A DNA stretch of 64,000 nt, taken from NCBI GenBank assembly GCA_018897105.1, contig JAHILF010000040.1:1-64000 (forward strand). The letters are read 5' to 3'. Below, piece after piece: positions 25,574 to 34,495 of this stretch (position 1 is the stretch's first letter; every line of letters starts with the position of its first letter). Origin of the DNA: Pseudomonadota bacterium. GTDB taxonomy: Bacteria > Desulfobacterota > Desulfobulbia > Desulfobulbales > SURF-16. Position numbers and translations under genes: made by a program. The notes under the pieces were generated by a model. That model ran no database searches. It saw only the letters and a program-made list of their open reading frames with translations, and was not told where the DNA came from.

Positions 25574-26014
25574 ATGGATTACCGCACCGGCACCGTGGCC
25601 AGGGTCTTTTCCATCCGTTTTGACGATGGCGACGACTTTCTTGGGGGCCTGACGGAACTGATCAAAAAGGAAAACATCCGCAACGGCTGGTTCCATGTCA
25701 TCGGCGGACTGCGGGAAGCAGACGTGGTCACCGGCCCCAGGGAACCGGTCATGCCGCCGGAACCGGTCTGGCAGGAAGTGAGGAACGCCAGGGAGACCCT
25801 GGGCAGCGGCAGCATTTATTGGGATGAAAACGACGAACCCCGGATTCACCTGCATGCCGCCATGGGACACCACGGCGACACCATCACCGGCTGCCTGCGC
25901 AAGGGGAGTAAGACCTATCTGCTGCTCGAAGTTATTCTCTTCGAGATTGCCGGTTTTGCGGCAAGCCGCCCCTGGTCGGAGGAAAAGGGCTTCAACATTG
26001 TCACCTTCTGTTGA
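25574..26014 (+). CDS. PPC-domain (DUF296) protein
   Basis: 146 residues from ATG 25574 with AAGGAG ahead; a longer frame to 25400 would translate the repeat element and is rejected. The domain has the PPC/DUF296 pattern: a first strand with FSIRFDDGDDFLGGLTELIKKENIRNGWFHVIGGLREA, then RIHLHAAMGHHGDTITGCLRKG with the metal-type histidines, and a C-terminal LFEI strand. PPC proteins form trimers; some bind DNA with added motifs, but bacterial single-domain members are of unknown function. The next gene starts nine bases later. Confidence 0.88.
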   Translation: MDYRTGTVARVFSIRFDDGDDFLGGLTELIKKENIRNGWFHVIGGLREADVVTGPREPVMPPEPVWQEVRNARETLGSGSIYWDENDEPRIHLHAAMGHHGDTITGCLRKGSKTYLLLEVILFEIAGFAASRPWSEEKGFNIVTFC

Positions 26015-26023
26015 GACTGGACG

Positions 26024-26767
26024 ATGAAACCGGATATCACCGATGTCATCGCCTATGAGATCAAAAAGGATATTGCTGATCGCTATTTCGGTTTCCGCAA
26101 GCTCATCGAACAGGACAAGCTCGATCTGGAAAAGGAGATCAGAATCCATTCCTTTATTCTGGAGAAACGCATCAGTTTCGACCTGATACGCCTCTATATT
26201 ATCTTAAAGGACGAAGAGCTCATTGATTCCTTTCTTTCCCTGACAGGCATTGACAAGAAACAGTTCTATGATCCCCATTTCATCCGGTCGACCACCATCA
26301 GGAACAGGGTTTTCGAGGGCATTAAAGTGCACGGGCTGACCAGATCCGGCAGGTTTCACCATCTGGCCAAAGACTGTTATGAGCGCCTTGAACTGCATAG
26401 CGAACAGTACCGACAGAAATTTGCCGAACTGAAAAAGGCCAATGAAAACATTGCCGAGGAGATCGAAGTCTTCTACCAGCAGAATGATCTGGGCAGCATC
26501 ATGGGCTTTCTCAGCAACCTGGGCAGTAACCACAAGATGGACGGCATGGAGGGCGGCATGGAGATCGGCATGGCCGAGAGTCTGGAAAAAAAGATGGCCA
26601 TCGCGCCGCTGCTGCCCATTGAAAACTATCTGCCGGTCATCAAGGCCCTGCCGCCGCTCGCCCAAATTGTTAATGAACTGAACAAGCTCCTCGATCGCGC
26701 CTACAAGCTGCACGACGAGGAGAGCCTGAATTTTCTCACCAGCAAAAAAAAGACTACAGAACGCTAG
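26024..26767 (+). CDS. Conserved-looking hypothetical helical protein
   Basis: 247 residues, starting nine bases after the PPC gene, so probably co-translated with it. I do not recognise the family. The sequence is charged and helical, with a likely coiled-coil around residues 125-150 (FAELKKANENIAEEIEVFYQQ). A methionine- and glycine-rich stretch (MDGMEGGMEIGMAESLEKKM) follows near residues 180-200. There is no signal peptide or membrane helix. A cytoplasmic role is all that can be said. Confidence 0.6.
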   Translation: MKPDITDVIAYEIKKDIADRYFGFRKLIEQDKLDLEKEIRIHSFILEKRISFDLIRLYIILKDEELIDSFLSLTGIDKKQFYDPHFIRSTTIRNRVFEGIKVHGLTRSGRFHHLAKDCYERLELHSEQYRQKFAELKKANENIAEEIEVFYQQNDLGSIMGFLSNLGSNHKMDGMEGGMEIGMAESLEKKMAIAPLLPIENYLPVIKALPPLAQIVNELNKLLDRAYKLHDEESLNFLTSKKKTTER

Positions 26768-26803
26768 CCCTAACAACCTTTCCCCTGGATATTCTTGCCG
26801 CCC

Positions 26804-27943
26804 ATGTTTACCTATCAGAAGACAAACAGATATTTTGCCCAAATTGCCCGGGGACTTGAACAGTACGGAGCCGAAGAACTGGCAAACCTTGGCTGCCAAG
26901 ATGTTAAACCAATGTTCATGGGCATTTATTTTGATGCCGACCCGGCCGACCTCTACCGGGCCAACTACATGTCCCGTCTCTGCACGAGAATCCTGGCCCC
27001 GCTGCTGACCTTTGACTGCCACAGCACTAAGTATCTCTACAAAACGGCGAGGAAGATCGATTGGAACGAGCTGCTTTCCGAAAAAAACACCTTTGCCATC
27101 AACGCCTCGGTCACGGGCAGCAGCATCAAGCATTCCCAGTATGCCGCTCTCTGCCTGAAGGACGCCATTGTCGACCATTTCCGGGACCTGACAGGCATCC
27201 GGCCGGACGTTGACACGGAAAACCCGGACCTCTGGTTTCACCTGCGCATTGAACGCAACCGTGCCATCATCAGCCTGGACACCTCCGGCGGCTCACTGCA
27301 CCGCAGGGGATACCGGCAGATGAGCGTCGAGGCGCCCATGCAGGAAACCGTGGCAGCCGCCATCATCCGCTTGAGCAACTGGGACGGCGTCACTCCCCTT
27401 ATTGATCCCATGTGCGGTTCAGGCACCATCCTTACCGAGGCGCTGATGCACTGCTGCCAAATCCCCGCCGCCTATCTGCGCAAAAAGTTCGGGTTTGAGA
27501 TGATGCCGGAATACGACAAAACACTATGGAACCAGGTCAGGACCGAGGCAAACAACCTCATAACGCGACTGCCCGGCGGACTGCTGTCAGGCAGCGACGC
27601 CTCTGCTGAGGCGGTTAAGGCTGCCCTGCACAACTGCCGCATGCTGCCCCACGGCGACAAAATCATCATCAAGAACAAAAGATACCAGGAGAGTTCTCCG
27701 ACCAGGGAGTCAATCATCATCACCAACCCGCCCTACGGCCTCCGCTTAAAACAAAACGAGGGAGCCGAGCGATTCATGCGGGAACTGGGGGACTTCCTGA
27801 AAAAGCAGAAGCACTGCACAGCGGCGTATCTCTATCTCGGCAGACCGGAACTGCTGAAAGAACTCGCCCTGCGTCCCGCCTGGCAAAAACCTCTGCTGAC
27901 CGGCGGCCTTGAGGGTGTGCTGGTCAAATTCGACCTTGCCTGA
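26804..27943 (+). CDS. THUMP-domain RNA methyltransferase, RlmL-N-like
   Basis: 379 residues from ATG 26804 (a TTG nine bases earlier is possible). The N-terminal THUMP region binds RNA. The methyltransferase half has IDPMCGSGTILTEAL as SAM motif I and TNPPYG as the catalytic N-P-P-Y motif, which fits N2-guanine methylation. The family includes the N-terminal half of E. coli RlmL, which modifies 23S rRNA G2445, and this is the likely target. Codons and spacing suggest it follows the hypothetical gene in one transcript. Confidence 0.87.
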   Translation: MFTYQKTNRYFAQIARGLEQYGAEELANLGCQDVKPMFMGIYFDADPADLYRANYMSRLCTRILAPLLTFDCHSTKYLYKTARKIDWNELLSEKNTFAINASVTGSSIKHSQYAALCLKDAIVDHFRDLTGIRPDVDTENPDLWFHLRIERNRAIISLDTSGGSLHRRGYRQMSVEAPMQETVAAAIIRLSNWDGVTPLIDPMCGSGTILTEALMHCCQIPAAYLRKKFGFEMMPEYDKTLWNQVRTEANNLITRLPGGLLSGSDASAEAVKAALHNCRMLPHGDKIIIKNKRYQESSPTRESIIITNPPYGLRLKQNEGAERFMRELGDFLKKQKHCTAAYLYLGRPELLKELALRPAWQKPLLTGGLEGVLVKFDLA

Positions 27944-27980
27944 ACCGCACTTGTCTCTTTTTTGTGTTGCAATTTCGATG

Positions 27981-28066
27981 AGTTTACAGTTGCCGGTTTA
28001 CGGTCTACGAATATCAAAATCCGACAAACTGATTTCCTTCAACTGCCAACCGTAAACTGTCAACTT
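27981..28066. repeat. Degenerate 7-bp array in two inverted blocks
   Basis: The left block (27981-28008) is AGTTTAC, AGTTGCC, GGTTTAC, GGTCTAC. The right block (28039-28066), read on the minus strand, is AGTTGAC, AGTTTAC, GGTTGGC, AGTTGA. The two blocks face each other across about 30 bases. The plan is the same as in the 9-bp array at 23323-23538, with an unrelated unit. Confidence 0.65.
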
Positions 28067-28168
28067 TATGCTTAATTTCCCGGTAGAGAGAATGCTCTTC
28101 CTAACTGGCTGAAAATGGGTGTAATCAGATTTTGTTTTGACTTCTTTTTTCTTTTCCCCAATAATTTA

Positions 28169-28219
28169 GGGGCTGTTACGAAATTAAAATGACATTTCCA
28201 GCCATTTCGTTACAGCCAC
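28169..28219. terminator. Long hairpin downstream of the RlmL-like gene
   Basis: GGCTGTTACGAAAT (28171-28184) pairs with ATTTCGTTACAGCC (28204-28217) with one mismatch and a 19-base loop. There is no T-tract, so it could be a rho-protected 3' end, a repeat remnant or a protein-binding site. Confidence 0.4.
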
Positions 28220-28309
28220 TTATGCCGGTCCACTGTAGCGGGATGTTACGGTTCTTTCCAACGGCTCAAATCGTTATTTCCAATACACTTAAGACAGTAA
28301 GAACTTCCC

Positions 28310-29935
28310 ATGGACAGAATAGGCCAGAGCCTCAAAACAAACGTCAAAATCATGAAGACCCGGGTCACCAAATACGCGGTGTACGGGGTGATCATCGCCT
28401 TTGGCGCCATTGTCACCGCCACCCTGCTCAACTGCTATCTGCAGTTCGGTGAAATAACGTCCGTCGGCATCCTGCAGGTGCAGAAAACCAACCCCACCCT
28501 GTGGATACTCGATGCCATGCCGTTCATCTTCGCCTTCTGGGGCCAGTATGTCAGCTCCATCATGGCCTATGAGGCGACCACCATGGTCCTGGACCAGACC
28601 AATGAACTGCGCACTCAGACCGCAGCCCTGGAATACCAGGCCATGCATGATGCCACCCATGACCAGCTCACCGATCTGCCCAACCGGGTGCTGCTGCGGG
28701 ACCGTCTGGAACAGGCCATCCATGTTGCCCTGCGGGAAGACAGGAAACTGGCCCTGTTCATCCTGGACCTGGACCGTTTCAAAGAGGTCAATGACACCCT
28801 GGGACATTACAGCGGCGACCGGTTGCTGAAACATGTGGCCATGCGGCTCAGGGGGGTTATGCGCGGTTCGGACACCCTGTCGCGGCTCGGCGGCGATGAG
28901 TTCGCCATTCTCCTGCCAATGATCAAGGAAAGCAGCGATGTGCACATCGTGCTCAAAAAAATCCAGAACGCCTTTCTCTCCCCCTTCATGCTCGAATCTC
29001 TCAAACTTGAAGTACAGGCCAGCATCGGCATAGCCGTCTTTCCTGACCACGGCAGGGATGTTGACACCATCATGCAGCGGGCGGATGTGGCGATGTACGC
29101 CGCCAAACAGAACCAGCAGGGATCGACCATATACTCAACCGGTCTCGACAAACACAGTCCCCATCGCCTGACCCTGATGGGTGAACTGCGCCAGGCCATT
29201 GACAACGACGAGCTGCTGCTGCACTTTCAGCCGAAAATCAACATCAATTCCAACATCGTCTGCGGAGTTGAGGCACTGGTGCGCTGGCAGCATCCCCAGC
29301 ACGGCTTCATGCCGCCGGACGAGTTTATTCCCCTGGCGGAACGCACCGGCCTGATCAAACCGCTTTCCATCTGGGTGCTGAAACACGCCATTGAGCAGGC
29401 GGTCACGTGGCACAGAGCGCATCTGAAACTGGGTATTGCCATCAACCTCAGCCCCTCCACCCTGCTGGATACGGAACTGCCGGACGTCATCACCGGCACC
29501 CTGGCCTCCTGCAGTCTGCCCCCACATTACATTACCTTTGAGATCACCGAGGGCTCCATTATCAAGGATCCGGAAAGGGCACTGGAGATTCTGACCCGGC
29601 TTGACAAAATGGGCATCCGCATCTCCATCGACGATTTCGGCACCGGCTATTCCTCCCTGGCCTATCTCAAGAGAATGCCGGCCAGCGAGGTAAAAATAGA
29701 CAAATCCTTTGTGCTTGACATGCTGGTCGATGAAAACGACGCGGCCATCGTGCAGGCAACCATTGATCTAGCCCACAACCTGGGCCTGAAGGTTGTGGCC
29801 GAAGGGGTGGAAAACAAAGAGACGGCCGAGCGCCTGAAGGAGCTTGGCTGTGATATCCTGCAGGGCTACTATTTCAGCAAACCCTTGGCGGCAGACAAAT
29901 TCCTGGCCTGGCTCAGCGCCCTTTCACCCAACTGA
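28310..29935 (+). CDS. Membrane GGDEF-EAL protein (c-di-GMP synthesis/breakdown)
   Basis: 541 residues. Two membrane helices (about 20-45 and 62-80) leave only a short outer loop, so there is no large sensor domain. The GGDEF domain has an intact GGDEF at 194-198 and an RGSD inhibitory site five residues before it. The EAL domain keeps EAL (321-323), NLSPSTL, EITEGSI, DDFGTGYSSL and KIDKSF, so both activities look possible. It could set the c-di-GMP level read by the three c-di-GMP riboswitches at 43.6, 54.1 and 54.5 kb; that link is inference, as the cell surely has other such enzymes. Confidence 0.93.
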   Translation: MDRIGQSLKTNVKIMKTRVTKYAVYGVIIAFGAIVTATLLNCYLQFGEITSVGILQVQKTNPTLWILDAMPFIFAFWGQYVSSIMAYEATTMVLDQTNELRTQTAALEYQAMHDATHDQLTDLPNRVLLRDRLEQAIHVALREDRKLALFILDLDRFKEVNDTLGHYSGDRLLKHVAMRLRGVMRGSDTLSRLGGDEFAILLPMIKESSDVHIVLKKIQNAFLSPFMLESLKLEVQASIGIAVFPDHGRDVDTIMQRADVAMYAAKQNQQGSTIYSTGLDKHSPHRLTLMGELRQAIDNDELLLHFQPKININSNIVCGVEALVRWQHPQHGFMPPDEFIPLAERTGLIKPLSIWVLKHAIEQAVTWHRAHLKLGIAINLSPSTLLDTELPDVITGTLASCSLPPHYITFEITEGSIIKDPERALEILTRLDKMGIRISIDDFGTGYSSLAYLKRMPASEVKIDKSFVLDMLVDENDAAIVQATIDLAHNLGLKVVAEGVENKETAERLKELGCDILQGYYFSKPLAADKFLAWLSALSPN

Positions 29936-29938
29936 ACC

Positions 29939-31591
29939 TCAGCCCGTGAGGCTGCGGCACCCTTTACGCCAGAAAAACCCCACAGAGAGCCCGCCAAGCG
30001 CCACAGAGCCGACAAACCAGGCCAGCAGTGTAATTTTGTTTCCCAGATGAATCTCCCGCCCGCTCATCCAGTGCCGCATGAAATGATACATGGGGGAAGC
30101 GCCGCCGGCGATGATGAGAAAGACCACGGTCATGGCCGTGAAAAGAAAGAGAAGCGCCCCCATGCCGCCCAGGGCGGCGGCCCGGTTTTCCGCCTTGAAA
30201 TCGGCGTAAAGCGCCCCGAAGCCGACGGCCATCCCGACCACGGTCCAGCAGATGACAAGACTTGCCGTCACGGAAAACCACCACATGGGCCCGGAAATGG
30301 CAAGCAAAGCGTCCGAGGTGACCACAAGCAGCAGAGAGAGCAGGGTAAATGGCGCCAGATAAAAAAGAAACTTATAGAGGAGAAAACGGCCCACGGAAAG
30401 CGGCGAGGACTGAATCAGCCAGAAGGCTGCGGTTTCAGCCCCCACTGCCGGAAAGACAAAGCGGCCGGCCAGCGAGGTGATGATAAAACCCGTCATCCCC
30501 ACATTCAGAAAGGAAATAAGGTTGGTGACATACTCGGTCTGCATGGGTGAGCGCTCCACCGGCAGGGCTTTGAAACTGTAAAGATAGACCACCACCAGGG
30601 CGGCGATCATAAAGAGCTGGGACCACTCGGCGGAATCCCGCAGAAATGTTTTCGACTCTTTTTTGAAGATCCATTGCGCCGTGCCGGGGCGGTATCTGCC
30701 TGTGCGGGTGAATGGCCGGAAGCCGCCAAAGGATTCCTGGGATTTCGTATAGCCGACAAGAAAAAAACGCTGCATGGCCCATTCCCCGATAAAAAAGAGG
30801 GAAGGCGCCCCGACCACCAGCAGAGAAAGCAGCAACCAGTCTATCTCCCGGTCCATCAGGTAGAGCGACAGCAGATTGGCGGACCAGGCTGCCGGCACAT
30901 AGGGACCGGCCGGCTGGGAGATGGAGGAGAGATATTCGACAAAATGGGCGTACTTGTCCGGATTGACCAGATCCTCCGGCCGCAGCAGACGAAAGATAAT
31001 GTACAGAAAGATGCCGAAGCAAAGCGACAGGTAAAAGATGATATCTTTGGTCTGCCGCGCCGGAAAGAATCGGACCAATACCACGGTGAGAGCCATGCCC
31101 ACTCCCGAGGCGATGAACGCGGTGGCGAGCACGCAGACGATCAGCAGCGGCCAGTATAAGATCCCGGCCTGAAACACCTTGCCGTAAGCCCCGAACACAG
31201 GCAGGGAAAAAATGACCATCATCCACGAGGTATAAAAGGTGGTGGTCAGATAGCGCATGAAATAGATTTCCGCAGGAGTCACGGGCGCGGCAAAAATGAT
31301 CTCGTTGTCCTGGGAGAGAAACAGGGTGGAAACCGATGACACCATACAGGAAAAAATGAGCATGGCGAACATGACGATCCAGGCCATCTGAAAGATCTTC
31401 AGACTGAGAATAACGCCAAGCTCGCTCTGGCGGTGGAAATAACCCAGCACCTTGAACGAGACCAGATAGAGAACCAGACAGATCAGCAAGCCGAAGAGGC
31501 CGACGGCCAGGCTTTTCATTGGCACCGTGCCGGCCGGGAAAAAGCGGTTGCGCATGGTGCGCAGAAAAGGGGTCAGAAGCCTCAGCCGCAT
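29939..31591 (-). CDS. ABC exporter permease (ABC_export type)
   Basis: 550 residues with about 12 hydrophobic helices, arranged as two half-transporters joined by a central loop (about residues 295-330, FGGFRPFTRTGRYRPGTAQWIFKKESKTFLRD). This fits the putative ABC exporter family and ABC-2 permeases. It follows the ATPase gene with a one-base gap. The substrate is unknown. The transglutaminase-like protein at the head of the operon hints at a peptide or envelope substrate. Confidence 0.82.
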   Translation of the reverse strand: MRLRLLTPFLRTMRNRFFPAGTVPMKSLAVGLFGLLICLVLYLVSFKVLGYFHRQSELGVILSLKIFQMAWIVMFAMLIFSCMVSSVSTLFLSQDNEIIFAAPVTPAEIYFMRYLTTTFYTSWMMVIFSLPVFGAYGKVFQAGILYWPLLIVCVLATAFIASGVGMALTVVLVRFFPARQTKDIIFYLSLCFGIFLYIIFRLLRPEDLVNPDKYAHFVEYLSSISQPAGPYVPAAWSANLLSLYLMDREIDWLLLSLLVVGAPSLFFIGEWAMQRFFLVGYTKSQESFGGFRPFTRTGRYRPGTAQWIFKKESKTFLRDSAEWSQLFMIAALVVVYLYSFKALPVERSPMQTEYVTNLISFLNVGMTGFIITSLAGRFVFPAVGAETAAFWLIQSSPLSVGRFLLYKFLFYLAPFTLLSLLLVVTSDALLAISGPMWWFSVTASLVICWTVVGMAVGFGALYADFKAENRAAALGGMGALLFLFTAMTVVFLIIAGGASPMYHFMRHWMSGREIHLGNKITLLAWFVGSVALGGLSVGFFWRKGCRSLTG

Positions 31592-31592
31592 G

Positions 31593-32402
31593 TTACCCGT
31601 TATCCCTTTTCAAGGCGGAGATGATGGCGGTCAGTTCATCCGCGCCGGTCAGCTCCAGGAAGATCTCCTCCAGGTCGGAGTTATCCAGTTGCGCCTCCCG
31701 GCGCAGACTCTCCAGCGTGCCGAGCGAGCGCAGTTCGCCGTGGACAATGATGCCAATGCGATCGCAGAGCTCCTCGGCGATCTCCAGCGAATGGGTGGAG
31801 AGGAAGATGCTGTTGCCCTTGCGGGCATGATTCTTCAGAAGCTCTTTGACGATTCTGGCGCTTTTCGGGTCAAGACCCACCATGGGCTCATCAACGACGA
31901 TCAGCGGACAATCCAGCATGAAGGCGGCGGTCATGATGATCTTCTGCTTCATGCCGTGGGAATAGCACTCGATCAGATGATGCTGCCAGTCCAATAGATC
32001 AAAAATCTGCAGATAATGCAGGGTGCTGCCGAACTGTTCCCTGGACAAATCGTACAGGCTGGCGACAAACTGGAGAAACTCGTAGCCGGTCAGCTTCTCG
32101 TAAAGATAGGGCCTGTCCGGGATATAGGCCGTGAGTTTCTTGCAGGCTGTGGGATCAGTCGCCATCTGATGACCACTGATGGTAATGGCCCCGCTGTCAG
32201 ACTTAAGCAGACCGGCCAGCATTTTAATGGTGGTTGTTTTGCCCGCGCCATTGGGGCCGAGAAAACCGAAAATCTCACCCCGCCCGACGCTAAAGCTTAC
32301 ATCATCCACCGCGGTGTAACTGCCGAAGCGCTTGGTCAGCCTGGCAACGTCCAGGGCGTTGGTCTCATCGTCTCTCTTCATGATTTTTTTACCGGTTCTC
32401 AC
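31593..32402 (-). CDS. ABC transporter ATP-binding protein
   Basis: 269 residues with the complete ATPase set: Walker A GPNGAGKTTT near residue 50, signature YSHGMKQK (a degenerate LSGGQ), Walker B LIVVDEPMVGLDP and the switch histidine in STHSLE. The start codon is probably the GTG at 32402, overlapping the previous stop as GTGA; the ATG at 32381 is an alternative. It powers the permease encoded one base downstream. The signature form SHGMKQ is common in ABC-2 exporter ATPases. Confidence 0.92.
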   Translation of the reverse strand: MRTGKKIMKRDDETNALDVARLTKRFGSYTAVDDVSFSVGRGEIFGFLGPNGAGKTTTIKMLAGLLKSDSGAITISGHQMATDPTACKKLTAYIPDRPYLYEKLTGYEFLQFVASLYDLSREQFGSTLHYLQIFDLLDWQHHLIECYSHGMKQKIIMTAAFMLDCPLIVVDEPMVGLDPKSARIVKELLKNHARKGNSIFLSTHSLEIAEELCDRIGIIVHGELRSLGTLESLRREAQLDNSDLEEIFLELTGADELTAIISALKRDNG

Positions 32403-33847
32403 TTGACCGGGAGGATCTGCAGGTTGCCGAGCAGGGCTCCGATCTTCACCTGCTCCTTGGTTTCACCGATAACAAAACGGATATGACTGAGATCGGCGGG
32501 CAGCTGACCCGTGGTGGTATCAAAGCTCAGCCACTCATTGCCCACACACACCTCATTCCAGGCATGATAATAAAAGGCGCCCGCGTGGAATGTCACGCCT
32601 GAGGCAATACGGGCCGGTATGCCCGCACTGCGCACCAGGGCGGCAAAAAGCACGGCGTGCTCGTTACAGTCACCCATGCCCCGCTCCAGGGTTGCCACGG
32701 CATCCGGGATGCCGATCACCGGTCTTTTTTCCAGATTTTCATAAACCCAGTGGGCGATGGCCTTTACCCTGCCAATGGGGCTTGCTATTTGCGCGGTGAT
32801 CTTGCCGGCCTGGGCCTTGATATTGGCATGATCCGACTGGATATAGGGCGTTGCAGCAAGTTCATCCTGCATCCCCTGGCAGATCATGGCATCATCAACA
32901 GGCATTTTCTCCCGGCGAATGGTCAGGATACCATCCTGCCACTGCTGCCTGCCGCCGTCCAGATCAAAGCCGGCAGCCTCGGGCAGCTCAAGTCTGAAGA
33001 AAATTTCCTCCCGCTGGTCCAGGTGTGACAGATCACCAGAGAAAGGCACGGCCACGCTCTGCAGAATGTCCTGACCTTTGCGGGTAATATCCTTGGCCTG
33101 GAACTCCGGCTCACTGAGGAAAACAAAACCGGCCGGCGACTCCTCCTTGATCACCTTGCCGCTGTCGTCGAGCCAGCTGTTTATTCTGATGCCGGAAAAA
33201 TTCTCCTCAAAATGGTGCAGCAGATAAATACGATCCTTGATCAGGGTTTTGAGCAATCCCTTGTACTCGATCACCGTGTCTTTGCCGCTCAAGGTAAACG
33301 GATCGAAATAGGCTATCCTGATCTTGTCCCCGGAATGCAGTCCCTGCCTGAGCAGATAACCGCGCTGGTTAAGTGACAGAAACGGCGGCGAGTTCAACGT
33401 AACCGAGTCGTTTATTTTTTCCTTGCCGGTCACCAGGGTGAAGTCAACCCTCTTGCCGGTCACCTTGCCGCTGGCCTTCATTGTATAAAATGGTGAGGAC
33501 ATGGAAAAGGTAAAATCCCGCAAAAGGAAATCAGTGGACAACCAGGCTTCCGCCTGCAGCTGTACCGGATAATTTTTCTGGAGGACAAACAGATTAAGCA
33601 CGGCATCCTGGGAGAGTCGGATAAGTCCGTCATCGGCCCGGCGCAAGACGTTTTTCACATAACCGATGCGTTCACCCTTGAAGAACACCCCGGCATAACT
33701 CTCCTGGCCGGCCTTTTCAAGCACCTCATTTTCATGGAGATCAAGCCTTTTGACAAAGTAATCCCGCTGGAGAAGGGCGACAAAAAGTGCTGCCCAGACC
33801 AGTATAACAAGAAATTTTCCGGCCGTAACAAGTCGCTTGCGAAACAT
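32399..33847 (-). CDS. Membrane-anchored transglutaminase-like protein
   Basis: About 482 residues from ATG 33847. An N-terminal helix (residues 10-28) anchors it, with the rest in the periplasm. The C-terminal 130 residues are a transglutaminase-like (cysteine protease fold) domain with the triad C in GMGDCNEHA, H in YYHAWNEV and D in SFDTTTGQ, all intact. The region before it is beta-rich and unrecognised. The gene overlaps the ABC ATPase gene by four bases. Transglutaminase-like proteins can cut or join peptides, so it may process what the ABC exporter moves. Confidence 0.85.
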   Translation of the reverse strand: MFRKRLVTAGKFLVILVWAALFVALLQRDYFVKRLDLHENEVLEKAGQESYAGVFFKGERIGYVKNVLRRADDGLIRLSQDAVLNLFVLQKNYPVQLQAEAWLSTDFLLRDFTFSMSSPFYTMKASGKVTGKRVDFTLVTGKEKINDSVTLNSPPFLSLNQRGYLLRQGLHSGDKIRIAYFDPFTLSGKDTVIEYKGLLKTLIKDRIYLLHHFEENFSGIRINSWLDDSGKVIKEESPAGFVFLSEPEFQAKDITRKGQDILQSVAVPFSGDLSHLDQREEIFFRLELPEAAGFDLDGGRQQWQDGILTIRREKMPVDDAMICQGMQDELAATPYIQSDHANIKAQAGKITAQIASPIGRVKAIAHWVYENLEKRPVIGIPDAVATLERGMGDCNEHAVLFAALVRSAGIPARIASGVTFHAGAFYYHAWNEVCVGNEWLSFDTTTGQLPADLSHIRFVIGETKEQVKIGALLGNLQILPVK

Positions 33848-34073
33848 GCTGGTCAATTACCAAATAAGAAATCAGGACATGATGGTGGGCAATTACGAAT
33901 AGGTGAGGCAGGAACGGCAAAGCAGATATGATTATCCCAACCATCTTTTTGTATTATCTTGTTTTTTTCATTGACAACCAACTTTTAATCAATCCATTAT
34001 AAATTAATAATCAAGACAGGTTATCTCTGAAACGATGAAGCTATAGAAACTGGGCAAACAGGGAGGAAAGACA

Positions 34074-34415
34074 ATGGCAGCGAAAACAACGAATGCAACT
34101 TCCAAGACCACCGGCACCAAGGCCAAAGCAAAAAGGAAAACGATCCAGTCTACCGAGTTTTCCATTATAGCTCCGGAAGCCAAGGAGGTCTTTATTGCCG
34201 GAAATTTCAATGATTGGAACGCATCCGAACATGCGATGCGTAAATTCAAAGACGGGAAATACACCAAAATGCTGAAGCTGAAACCGGGCAGATACGAATA
34301 CCAGTTTATTGTTGACGGCCAATGGTGGACCGACCCGGCCAACCCCGACCGTCAGCCAAATTCCTTTGGTTCGGAAAACTCCGTGATCGAGATTGGCGAC
34401 AACGTGATCTGTTAA
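34074..34415 (+). CDS. CBM48/isoamylase-N glycogen-binding-domain protein
   Basis: 113 residues with GGGAGG ahead of the ATG. The first 25 residues are a lysine-, threonine- and alanine-rich tail. The rest is one AMPK/isoamylase-type carbohydrate-binding module: FIAGNFNDWNASEHAM, then LKPGRYEYQFIVDGQWWTDPANPDRQPNSFGSENSVIEI. The tryptophans and the GxWxxD-type loop are those that contact glycogen in the family. No catalytic domain follows. It may target a partner to storage glycogen. Confidence 0.88.
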   Translation: MAAKTTNATSKTTGTKAKAKRKTIQSTEFSIIAPEAKEVFIAGNFNDWNASEHAMRKFKDGKYTKMLKLKPGRYEYQFIVDGQWWTDPANPDRQPNSFGSENSVIEIGDNVIC

Positions 34416-34433
34416 GCCGGATTATCCAAAATC

Positions 34434-34490
34434 CGCCACAGAGCCCACAGAGTCAATTGACCACTCCGTGTGCTCTGTGGATTTATTTTT
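34434..34490. terminator. Bidirectional terminator between the CBM48 and pycB genes
   Basis: CCACAGAGC (34437-34445) pairs with GCTCTGTGG (34472-34480), and ATTTATTTTT follows on the plus strand. On the minus strand no strong T-tract follows. It lies between convergent genes. Confidence 0.7.
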
Positions 34491-34495
34491 CACTT

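Larger units (their letters stand above)
27944..28309. other. Intergenic stretch holding a 7-bp array and a hairpin
   Basis: No gene was found in this 366-bp gap. It holds the 7-bp array described at 27981-28066 and a long hairpin at 28169-28219. It must also contain the promoter of the GGDEF-EAL gene, which I could not place. Confidence 0.4.
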
